Assembly: GCA_902543485.1 (NCBI GenBank)
Contig: CACBYP010000003.1
Location: 91,549-155,548 of the forward strand
Reading direction: 5' to 3'
Source of the DNA: an uncultured Pelagibacteraceae bacterium
Lineage (GTDB): Bacteria > Pseudomonadota > Alphaproteobacteria > Pelagibacterales > Pelagibacteraceae
Length of the DNA stretch: 64,000 nucleotides
Below, piece by piece: positions 8,993 through 16,419 of the stretch. The position numbers and the translations under genes were made by a program. Each line of letters opens with the position of its first letter. Within the stretch, counting starts at the first letter, position 1. A model generated the notes under the pieces. The model ran no database searches and was not told the DNA's origin. It worked only from the letters and a program-made list of their open reading frames with translations.

Positions 8993-9739
8993 ATGAATTC
9001 AATATCTGCAAACTTAAATTTAATGATAAAAGCTTGCGAAAAGGCATCAAAAATAATTATAAGAGATTTTGGAGAGTTAGAGAATTTACAAGTATCAAAA
9101 AAAGGACCAAAAGACTTTGTTACAAAAACTGATAAAAAAGTAGAAAAAATTCTTATTGAGGAACTAGCAAAATCAAAAAAGAATTATTCATTTATAACTG
9201 AGGAAACTGGTAAAATTTTAAATAGGAATAAAGATATTTTCTGGATCATTGATCCCATAGATGGCACAACAAATTTTTTACATGGTATTCCGCATTTTGC
9301 AATATCAATAGCACTTCAAATAAATGAAGAAATTGTAATTGGCTTAGTATTTGATCCAATAAAAAATGAGATTTTTTATGCTGAAAAAAATAATGGTTCT
9401 TTTTTTAACAATAATAGAGTGAGGGTTTCTAATAAATCAAATCTTGATGATTGTTTATTTGCTACTAACAACGATGGTATAAAATCAATATATCCAAAAA
9501 TAAATTTGAGAAATTCAGGATGTGCAGCGCTTGACTTAGCGTATGTTGGATGCGGAAGATTAGACGGATATTTTCATAATAACATAAATTTATGGGATAT
9601 TGCTGCAGGTAAAATTATAATTGAGGAAGCTGGTGGCAAAGTTAATAAAATAAACGATTTTAAAATTAACAAAATTGATATTAGAGCAGGTAATCCAAAT
9701 ATTTATGAAAAAATGCTTAAAAAACTAAATAAGTTTTAA
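8993..9739 (+). CDS. suhB: Inositol monophosphatase family protein (SuhB-like)
   Basis: 248 residues. Mg2+-dependent phosphatase motifs: SFITEETG near residue 64, [17 protein letters not shown] near 83, and the C-terminal [16 protein letters not shown] near 203. Members act on inositol-1-phosphate or related sugar phosphates, and SuhB also associates with rRNA transcription antitermination in E. coli. The substrate here cannot be told from sequence. It is probably the last gene of the tkt-to-suhB run; a 35-nt gap before rpmE carries a promoter-like sequence. Confidence 0.93.
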   Translation: MNSISANLNLMIKACEKASKIIIRDFGELENLQVSKKGPKDFVTKTDKKVEKILIEELAKSKKNYSFITEETGKILNRNKDIFWIIDPIDGTTNFLHGIPHFAISIALQINEEIVIGLVFDPIKNEIFYAEKNNGSFFNNNRVRVSNKSNLDDCLFATNNDGIKSIYPKINLRNSGCAALDLAYVGCGRLDGYFHNNINLWDIAAGKIIIEEAGGKVNKINDFKINKIDIRAGNPNIYEKMLKKLNKF

Positions 9740-9767
9740 TTGTTTTTAGAATATTTTTTGTTATAAG
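9740..9767 (+). promoter_or_regulatory. Possible sigma-70-like promoter for rpmE
   Basis: TTGTTT at 9740-9745 and TATAAG at 9762-9767, separated by 16 nt. They begin at the suhB stop and end 7 nt before the rpmE ATG at 9775. If used, transcription would start about at the initiation codon, giving a leaderless or nearly leaderless message. In sequence this AT-rich, such matches arise by chance, so confidence is low. Confidence 0.3.
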
Positions 9768-9774
9768 GCTGCCA

Positions 9775-10002
9775 ATGAAAAAAAACATACATCCAAATTA
9801 CCATACAATTAAAGTTGAAATGACAGATGGAACTCAATTTGAAACCAGATCAACTTGGGGATCTGAAAATGAAGTGCTAAAACTTGAAATAGATCCAATT
9901 TCCCATTCTGCATGGACAGGTGGAAAACAAAAAATTTTGGATAAAGGTAGAATAAGTAAATTTAATAAAAAATTTCAAAATTTTAGATCAGAGAAAAAAT
10001 AA
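9775..10002 (+). CDS. rpmE: 50S ribosomal protein L31
   Basis: 75 residues beginning [22 protein letters not shown] with [16 protein letters not shown] and [24 protein letters not shown]. This is the alphaproteobacterial L31 pattern lacking the CxxC zinc ligands of the zinc-containing type. It sits on the large subunit near the central protuberance and forms a bridge to the small subunit. Its stop shares a base with the start of the DUF1013 gene, so the two are probably coupled. Confidence 0.95.
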   Translation: MKKNIHPNYHTIKVEMTDGTQFETRSTWGSENEVLKLEIDPISHSAWTGGKQKILDKGRISKFNKKFQNFRSEKK

Positions 10003-10583
10003 TGTCAAAAGCACCATTAATGCCAATGGCTACAGCTGTGTGGCTAGTAGAAAATACTTCATTAACATTTAAGCAAATTGCAGACTTTTGTAATTTACAT
10101 GAGGTAGAGATTCAAGGGATTGCTGATGGAGAGGTTGCAAAAGGTATAGTTGGATACAATCCAATCATATCAGGTCAATTGACAAAAGATGAAATTGAAC
10201 TCTCATCTAATGATGAAAATAGACCATTAAGCATTATAGATGAGGAAATAGAGATAAAAAATTCAGAAAATAAAATAAAAAAATATATACCCTTATCAAA
10301 ACGTCAGGATAAACCAGACTCAGCACTTTGGCTAATAAAGAACCATGCGACTTTAAAAGACTCACAAATAGCTAAATTAGTTGGCATTACTAAAAATTCA
10401 GTAACATCAATAAGAAACAAGAGCTACTGGAATTATAACGGCTTAAACGCAAAAGATCCCGTAGCGATGGGTCTGTTTGCACAAAAAGATTTATTAAAAG
10501 CAATTGAAAGAGCTGAAAGAAGAATACTGAAAGAAAAAAAAGATAAAGAAAAATCAAATATTAGTAAAAAAAGTGGAACTTAA
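10002..10583 (+). CDS. DUF1013 family cell-cycle regulator (TrcR-like)
   Basis: 193 residues. The N-terminus ([46 protein letters not shown]) is the highly conserved opening of the DUF1013 family, a small alphaproteobacterial protein annotated as cell-cycle transcriptional regulator TrcR. A first helix-turn-helix-like unit covers about residues 10-45. A second similar unit (SALWLIKNHATLKDSQIAKLVGITKNSVTSIRN) lies near 107-140, so the protein looks like two related HTH-like modules. The C-terminus is Lys/Glu-rich. It overlaps the rpmE stop by 1 nt. The family call is strong; DNA targets are unknown. Confidence 0.88.
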   Translation: MSKAPLMPMATAVWLVENTSLTFKQIADFCNLHEVEIQGIADGEVAKGIVGYNPIISGQLTKDEIELSSNDENRPLSIIDEEIEIKNSENKIKKYIPLSKRQDKPDSALWLIKNHATLKDSQIAKLVGITKNSVTSIRNKSYWNYNGLNAKDPVAMGLFAQKDLLKAIERAERRILKEKKDKEKSNISKKSGT

Positions 10584-10639
10584 AATCATAGACAAATTTA
10601 TATTAAAATGTTAACTAAGCGCACTTTTTGGAGGTTGTT

Positions 10640-10834
10640 ATTAAAATAGAAGTTAAAGATAATAATGTTGAGCAAGCACTGAGGGTTTTGAAAAGGAAAC
10701 TTCAGCGGGATGGTTTTTTTAAAATTATAAAACTAAAAAACAACTACGAAAAACCATCTGAAAAAAAAAAGAGAATTCTTCAAGAGAACATTAAAAGAGT
10801 AAAAAAACTTAACAAACTCAAAAATAGGATTTAA
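10640..10834 (+). CDS. rpsU: 30S ribosomal protein S21, probable ATT start
   Basis: Contains the S21 core KDNNVEQALRVLKRKLQRDGFF and a basic C-terminus. No ATG or GTG is available in frame. A TTG at 10628 overlaps the strong Shine-Dalgarno GGAGG at 10630-10634, which would make the site useless. The ATT at 10640 lies 5 nt after GGAGG and aligns with the initiator Met of alphaproteobacterial S21 (six residues before the DNN). I therefore choose ATT, giving 64 residues. ATT start codons are rare and best known from infC. S21 acts at the 3' end of 16S rRNA during initiation. It is followed after 4 nt by initiator tRNA. Confidence 0.88.
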   Translation: MKIEVKDNNVEQALRVLKRKLQRDGFFKIIKLKNNYEKPSEKKKRILQENIKRVKKLNKLKNRI

Positions 10835-10838
10835 TTAT

Positions 10839-10915
10839 CGCGGGGTGGAGCAGCCTGGTAGCTCGCAAGGCTCATAACCTTGAGGTCGGCGGTTCAAATC
10901 CGTCCCCCGCAACCA
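10839..10915 (+). tRNA. Initiator tRNA-fMet (CAT anticodon)
   Basis: 77 nt with encoded CCA. The acceptor stem begins CGCGGGG and ends CCCCGCA followed by ACCA, so position 1 (C) faces position 72 (A). This unpaired end is the hallmark of bacterial initiator tRNA. The anticodon loop is CTCATAA. The anticodon stem reads CAAGG/CCTTG, so only two of the three classic initiator G-C pairs remain and the 29:41 pair is A-U. It lies 4 nt after rpsU and 3 nt before the converging transaldolase-like gene, so it is probably cotranscribed with rpsU. Confidence 0.97.
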
Positions 10916-10918
10916 ATT

Positions 10919-11611
10919 TTATATTTTGAAACTAGATTTTTTTGTATCTTTTAAAAAACCTTTAACAGTATCAATTGTAAGTCTAGAATAACTTTTTCCA
11001 AAGTTTTCAATTTTTTCAATTATAGATGGAGGCACTGTAATTATATGGCAGCCAAGTTTTTTTGCTTGAAGATAGTTGTAAGGTTCTCTAGTACTGGCCC
11101 AAAGAATTTTTACATTCTTAAATTTTTTTGAAGCCTTTATACTTTTTTTAAATTGAGGGATCGGATCTTTTCCAGTGTCGGCCATTCTGCCTGCAAAAAT
11201 AGAAATTATAACACTTGTTTTTTTATCTATATTTTTTAGAATTTTTTTTGTCTGATTTGCTGTATAAACTGCTGTAATATTTAGTTTGATTTTCTTTTGA
11301 TTAAGATTTTTAATTACTTTTCCAGTAAATTTTCCTTTTGAATTAGTTACTGGAACTTTGACATAAACATTATTGCCCCAATTATTAATTATTTTTCCTT
11401 GATGAATCATGCTCTGATTATCATCAGCAAATACTTCACAAGAAACTGGTTTTTTTGTTAATTTCAAAATTTTTTTAGAATAATTCTCATAATTTTCTGC
11501 ACCAGCTTTTCTCATTAAGCTTGGATTTGTTGTGAAACCCTCTACAATTTGTTTTTTATTAAACTTCTTTATTAAATTTATATCTGCAATGTCACAGTAA
11601 ATTTTAGTCAA
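10919..11611 (-). CDS. Transaldolase family protein (short, FSA/TalC-like)
   Basis: 230 residues, the size of the small transaldolase/fructose-6-phosphate aldolase group. MTKIYCDIADINLIKKF at the N-terminus, VEGFTTNPSLMRKAG, the imine Lys85 in NNVYVKVPVTN, KLNITAVYTANQ, IFAGRMADTGKDP and ILWASTRE are all family motifs. It would carry three-carbon units in the non-oxidative pentose-phosphate pathway, complementing tkt. Whether it is a true transaldolase or an F6P aldolase cannot be decided by eye. The gene starts directly before the end of pntB and ends 3 nt from the converging tRNA. Confidence 0.88.
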   Translation of the reverse strand: MTKIYCDIADINLIKKFNKKQIVEGFTTNPSLMRKAGAENYENYSKKILKLTKKPVSCEVFADDNQSMIHQGKIINNWGNNVYVKVPVTNSKGKFTGKVIKNLNQKKIKLNITAVYTANQTKKILKNIDKKTSVIISIFAGRMADTGKDPIPQFKKSIKASKKFKNVKILWASTREPYNYLQAKKLGCHIITVPPSIIEKIENFGKSYSRLTIDTVKGFLKDTKKSSFKI

Positions 11612-13006
11612 TTACAAACTCTTTACAATTTCTTCAGTCATTTTTTTTGCATCTGAGAATAACATTAAAGTATTGTCCCGATAAAATAAATCATTGTCTA
11701 TTCCAGCATACCCTGATGACAAACTTCTTTTTACAAAAAGAACCGATTTACTCTTTTCAACATCTAGTACAGGCATACCATAAATTGGACTCTGTGGATC
11801 TGATTTTGCAACTGGATTTGTTACGTCATTTGCTCCAATAACGTATGCTACATCACAATTTGCAAAATCGTTATTTATTTCTTCTAACTCAAAAACTTCA
11901 TCATATGGAACATTGGCCTCTGCAAGCAATACATTCATATGACCCGGCATTCTTCCTGCTACTGGATGAATTGCATATGAAACTTTTACACCATTTTTTT
12001 TTAAGGCATCAACCATTTCTCTAAGGGCATGTTGTGCTTGTGCCACTGCCATACCATATCCTGGAACTATAATTACAGAGGAAGCATTTTTCATTAAAAA
12101 GGCTGCGTCGTCTGCATTACCACTTTTAACGGGTTTTTGCTCTTTACTCTTTGTATTTGATGATTGATCTGTTGCACCCCATCCCCCCAAAATTACATTA
12201 AAGAAAGATCTGTTCATACCCTTGCACATTATATAAGAAAGTATGGCTCCAGATGAGCCGACCAATGCACCAGTTATTATTAGCGCTGTATTCTCTAGTG
12301 TAAAACCAATGCCTGCGGCTGCCCATCCTGAATATGAGTTTAACATTGATATAACTACTGGCATATCAGCTCCGCCTATTGGAATAATTAATAAAATTCC
12401 TATTAAAAATGAAATCATTACAATTGACCAAAAAATATTATTTGATTGCGATATACATAAGTAAAATATCAATCCTATTATCATTAACCCTAGGAATAAA
12501 TTGATAATATGTTGTCCCTTAAAAGTTATAGGTGAACCCGACATTATTCCTCGCAATTTTAAAAATGCAATTATAGAGCCAGAGAATGTGATAGCTCCAA
12601 TAGCAGCACCAAGCGACATTTCAATTAGACTTGCCAATTTAATATTGCCTATATTTCCCAAGCCAAAAGCTTCTGGTTTTAAAAATGCAGATATAGCAAC
12701 AAAAACTGCTGCTAGACCTACAAGGCTATGAAACCCTGCTACAAGTTCAGGCATAGCAGTCATGGGTATTCTGAATGCAATAAATGCACCAATAGATCCA
12801 CCAATAATTAAAAATACGATTACATATATAAATCCTTCTCCAAAATTACCTACTGATAAAAAAGTAACAATTATTGCAATAGCCATACCAGCTATACCAA
12901 AATAGTTTCCTTGTCTTGATGTTTCTGGTGAAGATAATCCTCTTAACGCTAATATGAATAATATCCCTGAAATTAAATAAAATAATGCTGATAAATTTGC
13001 TGTCAT
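11612..13006 (-). CDS. pntB: NAD(P) transhydrogenase subunit beta
   Basis: 464 residues. The N-terminal half has about nine membrane segments (for example GSIGAFIAFRIPMTAMPELVAGFHSLVGLAAVFVAI). The C-terminal NADP-binding domain III starts near residue 290 (ASSVIIVPGYGMAVAQAQHALREM, then HPVAGRMPGHMNVLLAEANVPYDE). With PntAA and PntAB it forms the inner-membrane proton-translocating transhydrogenase that makes NADPH from NADH. It is located 3 nt after the stop of the pntAB gene and directly before the transaldolase-like gene. Confidence 0.97.
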   Translation of the reverse strand: MTANLSALFYLISGILFILALRGLSSPETSRQGNYFGIAGMAIAIIVTFLSVGNFGEGFIYVIVFLIIGGSIGAFIAFRIPMTAMPELVAGFHSLVGLAAVFVAISAFLKPEAFGLGNIGNIKLASLIEMSLGAAIGAITFSGSIIAFLKLRGIMSGSPITFKGQHIINLFLGLMIIGLIFYLCISQSNNIFWSIVMISFLIGILLIIPIGGADMPVVISMLNSYSGWAAAGIGFTLENTALIITGALVGSSGAILSYIMCKGMNRSFFNVILGGWGATDQSSNTKSKEQKPVKSGNADDAAFLMKNASSVIIVPGYGMAVAQAQHALREMVDALKKNGVKVSYAIHPVAGRMPGHMNVLLAEANVPYDEVFELEEINNDFANCDVAYVIGANDVTNPVAKSDPQSPIYGMPVLDVEKSKSVLFVKRSLSSGYAGIDNDLFYRDNTLMLFSDAKKMTEEIVKSL

Positions 13007-13009
13007 AAT

Positions 13010-13312
13010 TTATTTTTTTTTCTTTTTGTACATTTGCAACATTCTTTGAGTTACAAGAAATCCTCCAAAAATATTAACTGCAGCTAAAACAATTGCTAGA
13101 AAACCAAAAATATTTGAAGTTTCAAATATTTTTTCTGAAGAACCAGCAAGGGCTGCTATTATTGCTCCCACGATTATTACTGATGAAATAGCATTTGTTA
13201 CTGACATTAGTGGAGTGTGTAATGATGGAGTAACACTCCAAACAACATAGTAGCCTACAAAAATTGATAAAATAAAAATACTTAATCTAAATATAAAAGG
13301 ATCTATTTCCAT
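13010..13312 (-). CDS. pntAB: NAD(P) transhydrogenase subunit alpha part 2
   Basis: 100 residues, three to four hydrophobic helices (FILSIFVGYYVVWSV; AISSVIIVGAIIAAL; FGFLAIVLAAVNIFGGFLVT) and a short Lys-rich tail. It is the membrane domain of the alpha subunit, encoded separately as is usual in alphaproteobacteria. The start shares its first base with the pntAA stop, and pntB follows 3 nt after its stop. Confidence 0.95.
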   Translation of the reverse strand: MEIDPFIFRLSIFILSIFVGYYVVWSVTPSLHTPLMSVTNAISSVIIVGAIIAALAGSSEKIFETSNIFGFLAIVLAAVNIFGGFLVTQRMLQMYKKKKK

Positions 13313-14397
13313 TATTTAACCTTTGTTTTTTCAATTATTTCATCTTCTAAATTTATCTGAAAATTTTTTTTTTCTTTATCATACAAATTGCTTACAAAAT
13401 TAAAGATATTTTTTGCATAAAGATTTGAAGCAGAAACTGGTAACTTATTCAAAATATTTGCTTCTCCCATGATTTTTACACCATTATTATCGATAATTTT
13501 ATCGACCTGGGTTAATTCAGAATTTCCTCCTTGTATTGCTGCTAAATCATAGATTACGGAACCTTTAGGCATTACCTGTATCATTTCTTTTGTAATTATA
13601 ATTGGTGCTTTTTTTCCAGGTATTAAAGCAGTACATATAACTATATCAATTTTTTTTAATGTTTCCTTGATTAACTCCTCTTGTTTTTTTTTAAAATCAT
13701 CAGATGTTTCTTTTGCATATCCACCTTCAGTCTCTAAATTTTCAGAACCTTCAACAATTAAAAATTTACCACCCAAACTTTCAACTTGTTCCTTGGATGC
13801 AATTCTAACATCAGTAGCAAAAACAATTGCTCCCATTCTTTTAGCTGTTGCAATTGCTTGAAGACCCGCAACTCCAGCTCCAACAACCAAAACTCTCGCT
13901 GCAGAGATTGTACCTGCCGCAGTCATCATCATTGGAATTGCTTTTTGAAAATAAGCAAAAGAATCTAGTACAGCTTTGTACCCTGCTAAATTAGCTTGAG
14001 ATGATAAAATATCCATTGATTGGGCTCGAGTAATTCTTGGGAGGAGCTCAAGTGAAAAACAATTAATATTTTTTGCAATTGTATCTTTTAATTTTTGCTC
14101 ATTTGAATAAGGATTAAGAACACCAATTAAAATTTGGTCTTTTTTTAATTTTTTCAAATTTTCGTCACTTGGTATGTTCATCTGGACAATTGCATTTGAA
14201 TTAGCGATCACTTCGTCGTTACTTAATATATTTGCGCCTTCAGATATATATTCTTTGTCATCTATTCCTAAATGAGATGCATAATCTGTACATAAATTTA
14301 TTTCTAATCCTAAAGATTTATATTTTTTTACTAAATCTGGAGTTATGGCAACTCTTTTTTCCGTTTTTTTATCTTCAGCTACAGAACCAATAAACAT
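13312..14397 (-). CDS. pntAA: NAD(P) transhydrogenase subunit alpha part 1
   Basis: 361 residues. Alanine-dehydrogenase-like soluble NAD(H) domain: MFIGSVAEDKKTEKRVAITPDLVKKY at the start, the Rossmann motif VLVVGAGVAGLQAIATAKRMGA near residue 165, and IVICTALIPGKKAP near 250. It binds NAD(H) on the cytosolic face of the transhydrogenase. It is translated as one operon with pntAB and pntB. The upstream 36-residue oxidase subunit gene ends 1 nt before this ATG. Confidence 0.97.
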   Translation of the reverse strand: MFIGSVAEDKKTEKRVAITPDLVKKYKSLGLEINLCTDYASHLGIDDKEYISEGANILSNDEVIANSNAIVQMNIPSDENLKKLKKDQILIGVLNPYSNEQKLKDTIAKNINCFSLELLPRITRAQSMDILSSQANLAGYKAVLDSFAYFQKAIPMMMTAAGTISAARVLVVGAGVAGLQAIATAKRMGAIVFATDVRIASKEQVESLGGKFLIVEGSENLETEGGYAKETSDDFKKKQEELIKETLKKIDIVICTALIPGKKAPIIITKEMIQVMPKGSVIYDLAAIQGGNSELTQVDKIIDNNGVKIMGEANILNKLPVSASNLYAKNIFNFVSNLYDKEKKNFQINLEDEIIEKTKVK

Positions 14398-14398
14398 A

Positions 14399-14509
14399 TT
14401 ATAAAAGGAATAATGCCATCAAAATTAAAATAATAACGACTGCAACCGAACCCCATAAAACAAATTTAGTAAAATTATTCCAAGTATTTTTGTGACTTTC
14501 GTTATCCAT
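14399..14509 (-). CDS. Small aa3-type cytochrome c oxidase subunit IV
   Basis: A 36-residue frame from the ATG at 14507-14509 to the TAA at 14399-14401. It has a short polar N-terminus (MDNESHKNTWNNFTKFVLWG) and a single strongly hydrophobic helix rich in Val, Ile and Leu to the end. The H..TW..F.K pattern followed by one transmembrane helix fits the bacterial aa3 oxidase subunit IV family (COX4_pro_2), tiny proteins of about 40-60 residues. As I recall, this gene lies just upstream of pntAA in other alphaproteobacteria, and that position supports the call. It is below usual gene-caller length limits. Confidence 0.78.
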   Translation of the reverse strand: MDNESHKNTWNNFTKFVLWGSVAVVIILILMALFLL

Positions 14510-14517
14510 AATTTTAT

Positions 14518-14643
14518 TTATTTTTGTCTAGCTTTAAACTTAGGATTTTTTTTATTTATTATATATACTCTACCTCTTCTTCTTACGAGCTTAGAGTTTA
14601 AATCTCTTTTTTTCAGTGATTTTAAGGAGCTAGCGATTTTCAT
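14518..14643 (-). CDS. rpmJ: 50S ribosomal protein L36, zinc-free type
   Basis: 41 residues from the ATG at 14641-14643: [14 protein letters not shown], then [22 protein letters not shown]. This is the L36 pattern, but all Cys/His zinc ligands are missing, so it is the C-minus (YkgO-like) form. It lies 8 nt upstream of the oxidase subunit gene and begins 2 nt after the stop of the sugar epimerase gene. The run epimerase, rpmJ, oxidase subunit and pnt genes could therefore be one transcript. Confidence 0.93.
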   Translation of the reverse strand: MKIASSLKSLKKRDLNSKLVRRRGRVYIINKKNPKFKARQK

Positions 14644-14645
14644 GT

Positions 14646-15530
14646 TTAAATTTCACCCTTAATAAACGATGTGACGTAATCTTTCAAATTTATTTTTCCA
14701 TAATATTTCAAAACTTTGTTATTTAGTGACATATTTGTTAATGCAGAGTTATATCTTTCGCCAAGTCTTGGTGGTAAATACACTATTTTTGAATTAAACA
14801 TATTTGCCACACTCTTGATTGAGTAAGATTTTTTATTAGAAATGCTATAGTGAGCACATTTATTTAACTTCCATGCTTTGATACACACCTTTATTGTATC
14901 ATCTATGTGAGTAAATCTTCTTGTTTGATTTCCTGGCCTAACGACTGTTAAGGGTTGTTTGTTTGTGTATTGGTTCTCAAATATGCCAATAACAGTTGCC
15001 ATTTTCCCTTTTTTGATCTGTCTTGGTCCATAAACATTGTAAAAATAAATTATTTCAAATTTAAAGTTAAACCATTTTTTTAAATTATCTAATAATTCAA
15101 GATTTTTAGATTTAGTGAAAGCATAAGGAGATAAATTTTTGTCTTCACCTCCATTTCCTAGTGTTGCAGAGGTTGCCGAGTATATCAACTTTATTTTATT
15201 ATCTAGACAAAATTTAAATACTTCTTTGCTTCCTGTTGAATTTGATTCATAACATTCATTAAAGTTTTTAAAGCTTTGAAAAATTCTCGAGAATTCTCCA
15301 AAATGAAAAATAGTTTTGATTTGTTTTTTTTTCTTTTTTAATATTATTGATATATTTTTTGTATTACCTTTAATGTATTCAACTCTTCTAGAAAGTATAT
15401 GATTTCTTTTTGTTCCAGATGAATAGTTATCAATACTTATAATTTTATATTTTGTATTTCTTAATAAATAAGAAATTAGATTCCAACCAACAAAACCTGC
15501 GCCACCAGTTACAACTAAAATATTTTTCAT
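14646..15530 (-). CDS. NAD-dependent sugar epimerase/dehydratase
   Basis: 294 residues, an extended SDR protein. Rossmann motif [10 protein letters not shown] at residue 7, catalytic SATSATLG segment, YxxxK in SPYAFTKSK, and NVYGPRQ followed by RRFTHIDD, all typical of UDP-glucose 4-epimerase/dTDP-glucose dehydratase relatives. It is about 20-30 residues shorter than GalE and the exact sugar nucleotide is not clear. The gene starts 11 nt after the end of the 5S rRNA on the same strand and ends 2 nt before rpmJ. It therefore looks like an island gene placed on the core side of the 5S. Confidence 0.85.
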   Translation of the reverse strand: MKNILVVTGGAGFVGWNLISYLLRNTKYKIISIDNYSSGTKRNHILSRRVEYIKGNTKNISIILKKKKKQIKTIFHFGEFSRIFQSFKNFNECYESNSTGSKEVFKFCLDNKIKLIYSATSATLGNGGEDKNLSPYAFTKSKNLELLDNLKKWFNFKFEIIYFYNVYGPRQIKKGKMATVIGIFENQYTNKQPLTVVRPGNQTRRFTHIDDTIKVCIKAWKLNKCAHYSISNKKSYSIKSVANMFNSKIVYLPPRLGERYNSALTNMSLNNKVLKYYGKINLKDYVTSFIKGEI

Positions 15531-15541
15531 TGGATATTAAA

Positions 15542-15659
15542 GCCTGGCAATGACCTACTCTTCCATGTCTTAAGACAAAGTACCATTGGCGCTGAAAGGC
15601 TTGACTTCCGAGTTCGGAATGGGATCGGGTATTACCCTTTCGCAATAATCACCAGGCAA
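15542..15659 (-). rRNA. rrf: 5S ribosomal RNA
   Basis: On the minus strand the ends pair as GCCTGG (15653-15658) with CCAGGC (15543-15548). The interior holds conserved 5S segments: CCGATCCCATTCCGAACTCG at about 15608-15627, GCGCCAATGGTAC near 15580, and GAGAGTAGG-like TGGAAGAGTAGGTC near 15553. The boundaries are good to 1-2 nt. There is no 16S or 23S in the window, so this copy is physically separated from them. It lies 12 nt after the stop of a GT2 glycosyltransferase gene and 11 nt before the start of a sugar epimerase, both on the same strand. Confidence 0.97.
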
Positions 15660-15671
15660 CGATCTTATAGA

Positions 15672-16370
15672 TTATTTATTTTTTTTTACAACCAATAAAG
15701 TATGTAATATTTGCGCTAAGAATAGAGCGATTATTTTTAAATTAAACTTAGAATTTTCGTATTTTCTTTTATTAAAAAATATATTTTGATGTTCAATTTT
15801 AATATTGTGTTTTCCATTATAGATAATATCAAACAATATTTTATATCCTCTTTTAAAAAAAGTATTCTCATAGTCTAAAATTACTTCTTTTCTACATAGA
15901 AAAAACCCAGATAGAGGATCTAGAGATTTTTTGCTTAATATTAAATTTATTAATCTAATGGCTAAATTAGATATTAAACTTCTAAAAATACCTAAATTAC
16001 CTTCCAATGTGCTATTACCAAATCTACTTCCAATCACAATATCTGCGTTATTTTCTATTAGTTTATTTTTCATTTTTAAAATGTATTTTGGATTATGTTG
16101 AAGATCACAATCCATAACTAAAATTATTTTATTTTTAGATATTTTCACTCCTTTTAACACAGACTTAGATAAATCTCTTTGATCTAAATTTCTAAAAAAT
16201 ACTTTAACTTTTTTAATTTTTTTTAATTTTTTTAATTCTAAAATAGTTCCATCAGTGGAATTATCATCTACAAAAATAATTTCTGATATAAACTTTTGCT
16301 TTAATAAACTATCAAGCAATTTTGATATATTTTTTTTTTCATTATATGTTGGTATTACAACCGATATCAT
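15672..16370 (-). CDS. GT2 glycosyltransferase (dolichol-phosphate-mannose-synthase-like)
   Basis: 232 residues. N-terminal nucleotide-binding segment MISVVIPTYNEKKNISKLLDSLL and FVDDNSTDGT, the DxD motif in LVMDCDLQHNP, GSRFGN, and LDPLSGFFLCRKEV. This is the polyprenyl-phosphate monosaccharide transferase subgroup. It ends with one hydrophobic segment (LKIIALFLAQILHTLLVV) that may bind the membrane. It probably makes a polyprenyl-P-sugar, the donor for the GT-C type enzymes in the island. Its stop is 12 nt before the 5S gene, and it is divergent from the Gmd-like gene. Confidence 0.88.
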   Translation of the reverse strand: MISVVIPTYNEKKNISKLLDSLLKQKFISEIIFVDDNSTDGTILELKKLKKIKKVKVFFRNLDQRDLSKSVLKGVKISKNKIILVMDCDLQHNPKYILKMKNKLIENNADIVIGSRFGNSTLEGNLGIFRSLISNLAIRLINLILSKKSLDPLSGFFLCRKEVILDYENTFFKRGYKILFDIIYNGKHNIKIEHQNIFFNKRKYENSKFNLKIIALFLAQILHTLLVVKKNK

Positions 16371-16419
16371 TTTTTTAATTGAATTTGTTTTAACATTATA
16401 TATTCATAGATTTTAATAA

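Noticed and set aside
10839-10915. Elongator tRNA-Met or an island attachment site at this tRNA
   Set aside because: The C1/A72 mismatch marks an initiator; the variable island starts about 4.7 kb away at the 5S, and no integrase or repeated tRNA end was seen.
15445-15645. A 66-codon open frame across the 5S rRNA and epimerase start
   Set aside because: Most of it translates the 5S rRNA itself and the rest is an alternative frame of the epimerase; no family resemblance.
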